Origin: JBCCZC01 sp039188505
GTDB lineage: Bacteria; Pseudomonadota; Gammaproteobacteria; Xanthomonadales; SZUA-38
Reading direction: 5' to 3'
Length of the DNA stretch: 6,994 nucleotides
Assembly (NCBI GenBank): GCA_039188505.1
Contig: JBCCZC010000306.1
Coordinates: forward strand, 1-6,994
Position numbers and translations under genes: made by a program. Positions 6,126-6,994 of this stretch are shown here, piece by piece. Under the pieces are notes generated by a model. It searched no databases, was not told where the DNA came from, and saw nothing but the letters and a program-made list of their open reading frames with translations. The first letter of the stretch is position 1. Every line of letters starts with the position of its first letter.

Positions 6126-6457
6126 GCGTTGTTTCCTTCGAGGATCGAATCGACGGATTCGGTGATGTCCTGCCAAGCAGCTTCGAGCTGGGTGAGGAAT
6201 TCCTCACCCGCTTCGGTCAGCGAGTAGTACTTGCGGGGCGGTCCGGAGGCGGACTCCTCCCAGCGGTACTGCAGCAGCTTGGCCTTCTGCAGCCGGTTGA
6301 GCAGCGGATAGAGCGTCCCGTCCGTGACGATCAGGTTCGCTGACTTGAGGCGATCGATGAGTTCCGCCGTGTAGATCTCCTGATCGGAGAGCACGCTGAC
6401 GATGCAGAACTCGAGAATGCCCCGGCGCATCTGGGTGATGGTGTTCTTGGCTTCCAT
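6122..6457 (-). CDS. PadR-family transcriptional repressor
   Basis: The 111-aa product is a short PadR protein (winged helix-turn-helix plus a dimerising C-terminal helix). The opening MRRGILEFCIVSVLSDQEIYTAELIDRL (10-37) is the family's first helices. The recognition helix is VTDGTLYPLLNRLQKAKLL (44-62), with the typical GTLYPLLNRL motif. The wing is SGPPRKYYSLTEAG (71-84), and a C-terminal helix (85-108) serves dimer contact. Many PadR proteins repress their own operon and are released by a ligand or by signal. A perfect palindrome 18 nt upstream of the start is a likely operator, so autoregulation of this gene and the genes behind it is expected. It overlaps the next gene by ATGA. The ligand cannot be read from sequence. 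The ribosome binding site is weak (GAG at -4), and a short leader or nearly leaderless transcript is possible. Confidence 0.95.
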   Translation of the reverse strand: MEAKNTITQMRRGILEFCIVSVLSDQEIYTAELIDRLKSANLIVTDGTLYPLLNRLQKAKLLQYRWEESASGPPRKYYSLTEAGEEFLTQLEAAWQDITESVDSILEGNNA

Positions 6458-6475
6458 GACTCTAGGCTAGTGCAT

Positions 6476-6498
6476 GGTACCTTGTGATGCAAGGTACC
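6476..6498. promoter_or_regulatory. Perfect palindrome upstream of padR, probable PadR operator
   Basis: GGTACCTTG-TGATG-CAAGGTACC has 9-bp perfect arms and a 5-bp spacer, total 23 bp. It is centred 30 bp before the padR start codon (6457), where a bound dimer would block RNA polymerase. A dyad of this size suits a winged-helix dimer. No strong -35/-10 pair can be read around it, so the promoter itself is not called. Nothing else in the 181-bp gap (6458-6638) is gene-like. Confidence 0.75.
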
Positions 6499-6608
6499 GG
6501 GTTAAAGCGGGTTCCCGGTGTGGCCTTCCAGCTGACATGCCGGCGGGCGCCTCTCAGGCGTTCGGGCTAGAGATTGCTTGTCGAATCAGGGTGTTGGTGA
6601 CGCAGGCA

Positions 6609-6633
6609 GGTGCCGGTCGTTAGCCTCGGCACC
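6609..6633 (-). terminator. Possible hairpin after the methyltransferase stop
   Basis: GGTGCCG (6609-6615) and CGGCACC (6627-6633) form a 7-bp stem with an 11-nt loop, starting 5 nt after the methyltransferase stop codon (6639). There is no T-run, so this is a weak terminator or a transcript-end stabilising structure. Confidence 0.35.
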
Positions 6634-6638
6634 GTGGA

Positions 6639-6994
6639 TCAGCGCTTCCGCGCGACGTAGAAGCCGTAGCTGTAGTGGTCCTGGAAGCGTCGATAGAGCG
6701 CGACCTCCCGGTCTTCCATGGCGATGAGCTCGTCCGCCTCGGGTTCGTCCACGTGCCGCTCACGAAAGGCCGGCAGCCGCTGCGCCGTTGGGCCGTAGTA
6801 GTGATCGAGCCAGCTCGAGGGGGGCAGCGTGAAGTAGCCCAGCAGATCGTAGCCGGCGCCTTCCAGTGTGGCGATCTTATCCGCCGCGGTCGCGATCTCG
6901 GGGTATTCGGACTCCCAGAAGTTGCGGATCTCCTCCGGCGGATCCGGGCGCAGCCAGGTGAGTTCGGAAACGGCGAGCACGCCACCGGTACGGA
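6639..6994 (-). CDS. SAM-dependent methyltransferase, C-terminal part (N-terminus off window)
   Basis: The frame is open to the right edge and ends at a TGA at 6639; about 117 residues are seen. The visible N-terminus RTGGVLAVSELTWLRPDPP matches the late strand of class I SAM methyltransferases (..L(K/R)xGGxLxVSE), after the cofactor-binding motifs, which lie beyond the window. The C-terminal part has EGAGYDLLGYFTLPPSSWLDHYYGP and ends in MEDREVALYRRFQDHYSYGFYVARKR. These resemble methyltransferases annotated only as 'class I SAM-dependent', substrate unknown. A GTG at 6980 is in frame but is not a credible start because coding clearly continues upstream of it. It is on the same strand as padR, 181 bp away, with a hairpin and the PadR operator between, so it is probably a separate unit. 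Confidence 0.88.
   Translation of the reverse strand, partial: RTGGVLAVSELTWLRPDPPEEIRNFWESEYPEIATAADKIATLEGAGYDLLGYFTLPPSSWLDHYYGPTAQRLPAFRERHVDEPEADELIAMEDREVALYRRFQDHYSYGFYVARKR

Noticed and set aside
6500..6638. Possible small gene or promoter in the gap between the methyltransferase and padR
   Set aside because: No start with a ribosome binding site and no sigma-70-like -35/-10 pair with proper spacing could be found; only short, imperfect repeats.

Overview
The window is GC-rich bacterial chromosome, densely packed and mostly coded on the minus strand. Three things fit a Gram-negative, probably gammaproteobacterial, host: a periplasmic TonB-C-domain protein, a PadR/PspC-type envelope module and exported serine-hydrolase chemistry. 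A Xanthomonadales/Wenzhouxiangella-like genome is my guess from protein style, not something I could test. I see no tRNA, rRNA, CRISPR array, insertion sequence or phage gene.

Left region (1-1976, minus strand): a 122-aa single-membrane-segment orphan (1608-1976) lies upstream of a large exported protein (1-1389) that runs off the left edge. That protein has a CBM9-like (DOMON-type) N-terminal domain joined to a beta-lactamase/penicillin-binding-like serine hydrolase with a visible SITK catalytic motif. A 392-codon open frame on the opposite strand is only its shadow.

Middle (2154-2957, plus strand): a secreted 257-aa TPR + TonB C-terminal-domain protein is divergent from the 122-aa gene. 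It is separated from the convergent block to its right by a perfect 9-bp GC-rich hairpin.

Right region (2962-6457, minus strand): six genes sit in one tight run. In transcription order they are a PadR repressor, a 581-aa PspC-domain membrane protein (ATGA overlap), an 87-aa single-span protein (8-nt gap), a GNAT acetyltransferase (7-nt gap, GTG start), a 126-aa four-span membrane protein (41-nt intergenic gap or slightly less) and an 88-aa membrane protein (GTGA overlap, GTG start). Just upstream of padR is a perfect palindrome (9-bp arms, 5-bp spacer), almost certainly the PadR operator. The simplest reading is an autoregulated envelope-stress or membrane-homeostasis operon: PadR senses a signal and releases expression of the PspC-like integral protein and its small membrane partners.

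Far right (6639-6994, minus strand): the C-terminal 117 or so residues of a SAM-dependent methyltransferase whose start lies beyond the window.
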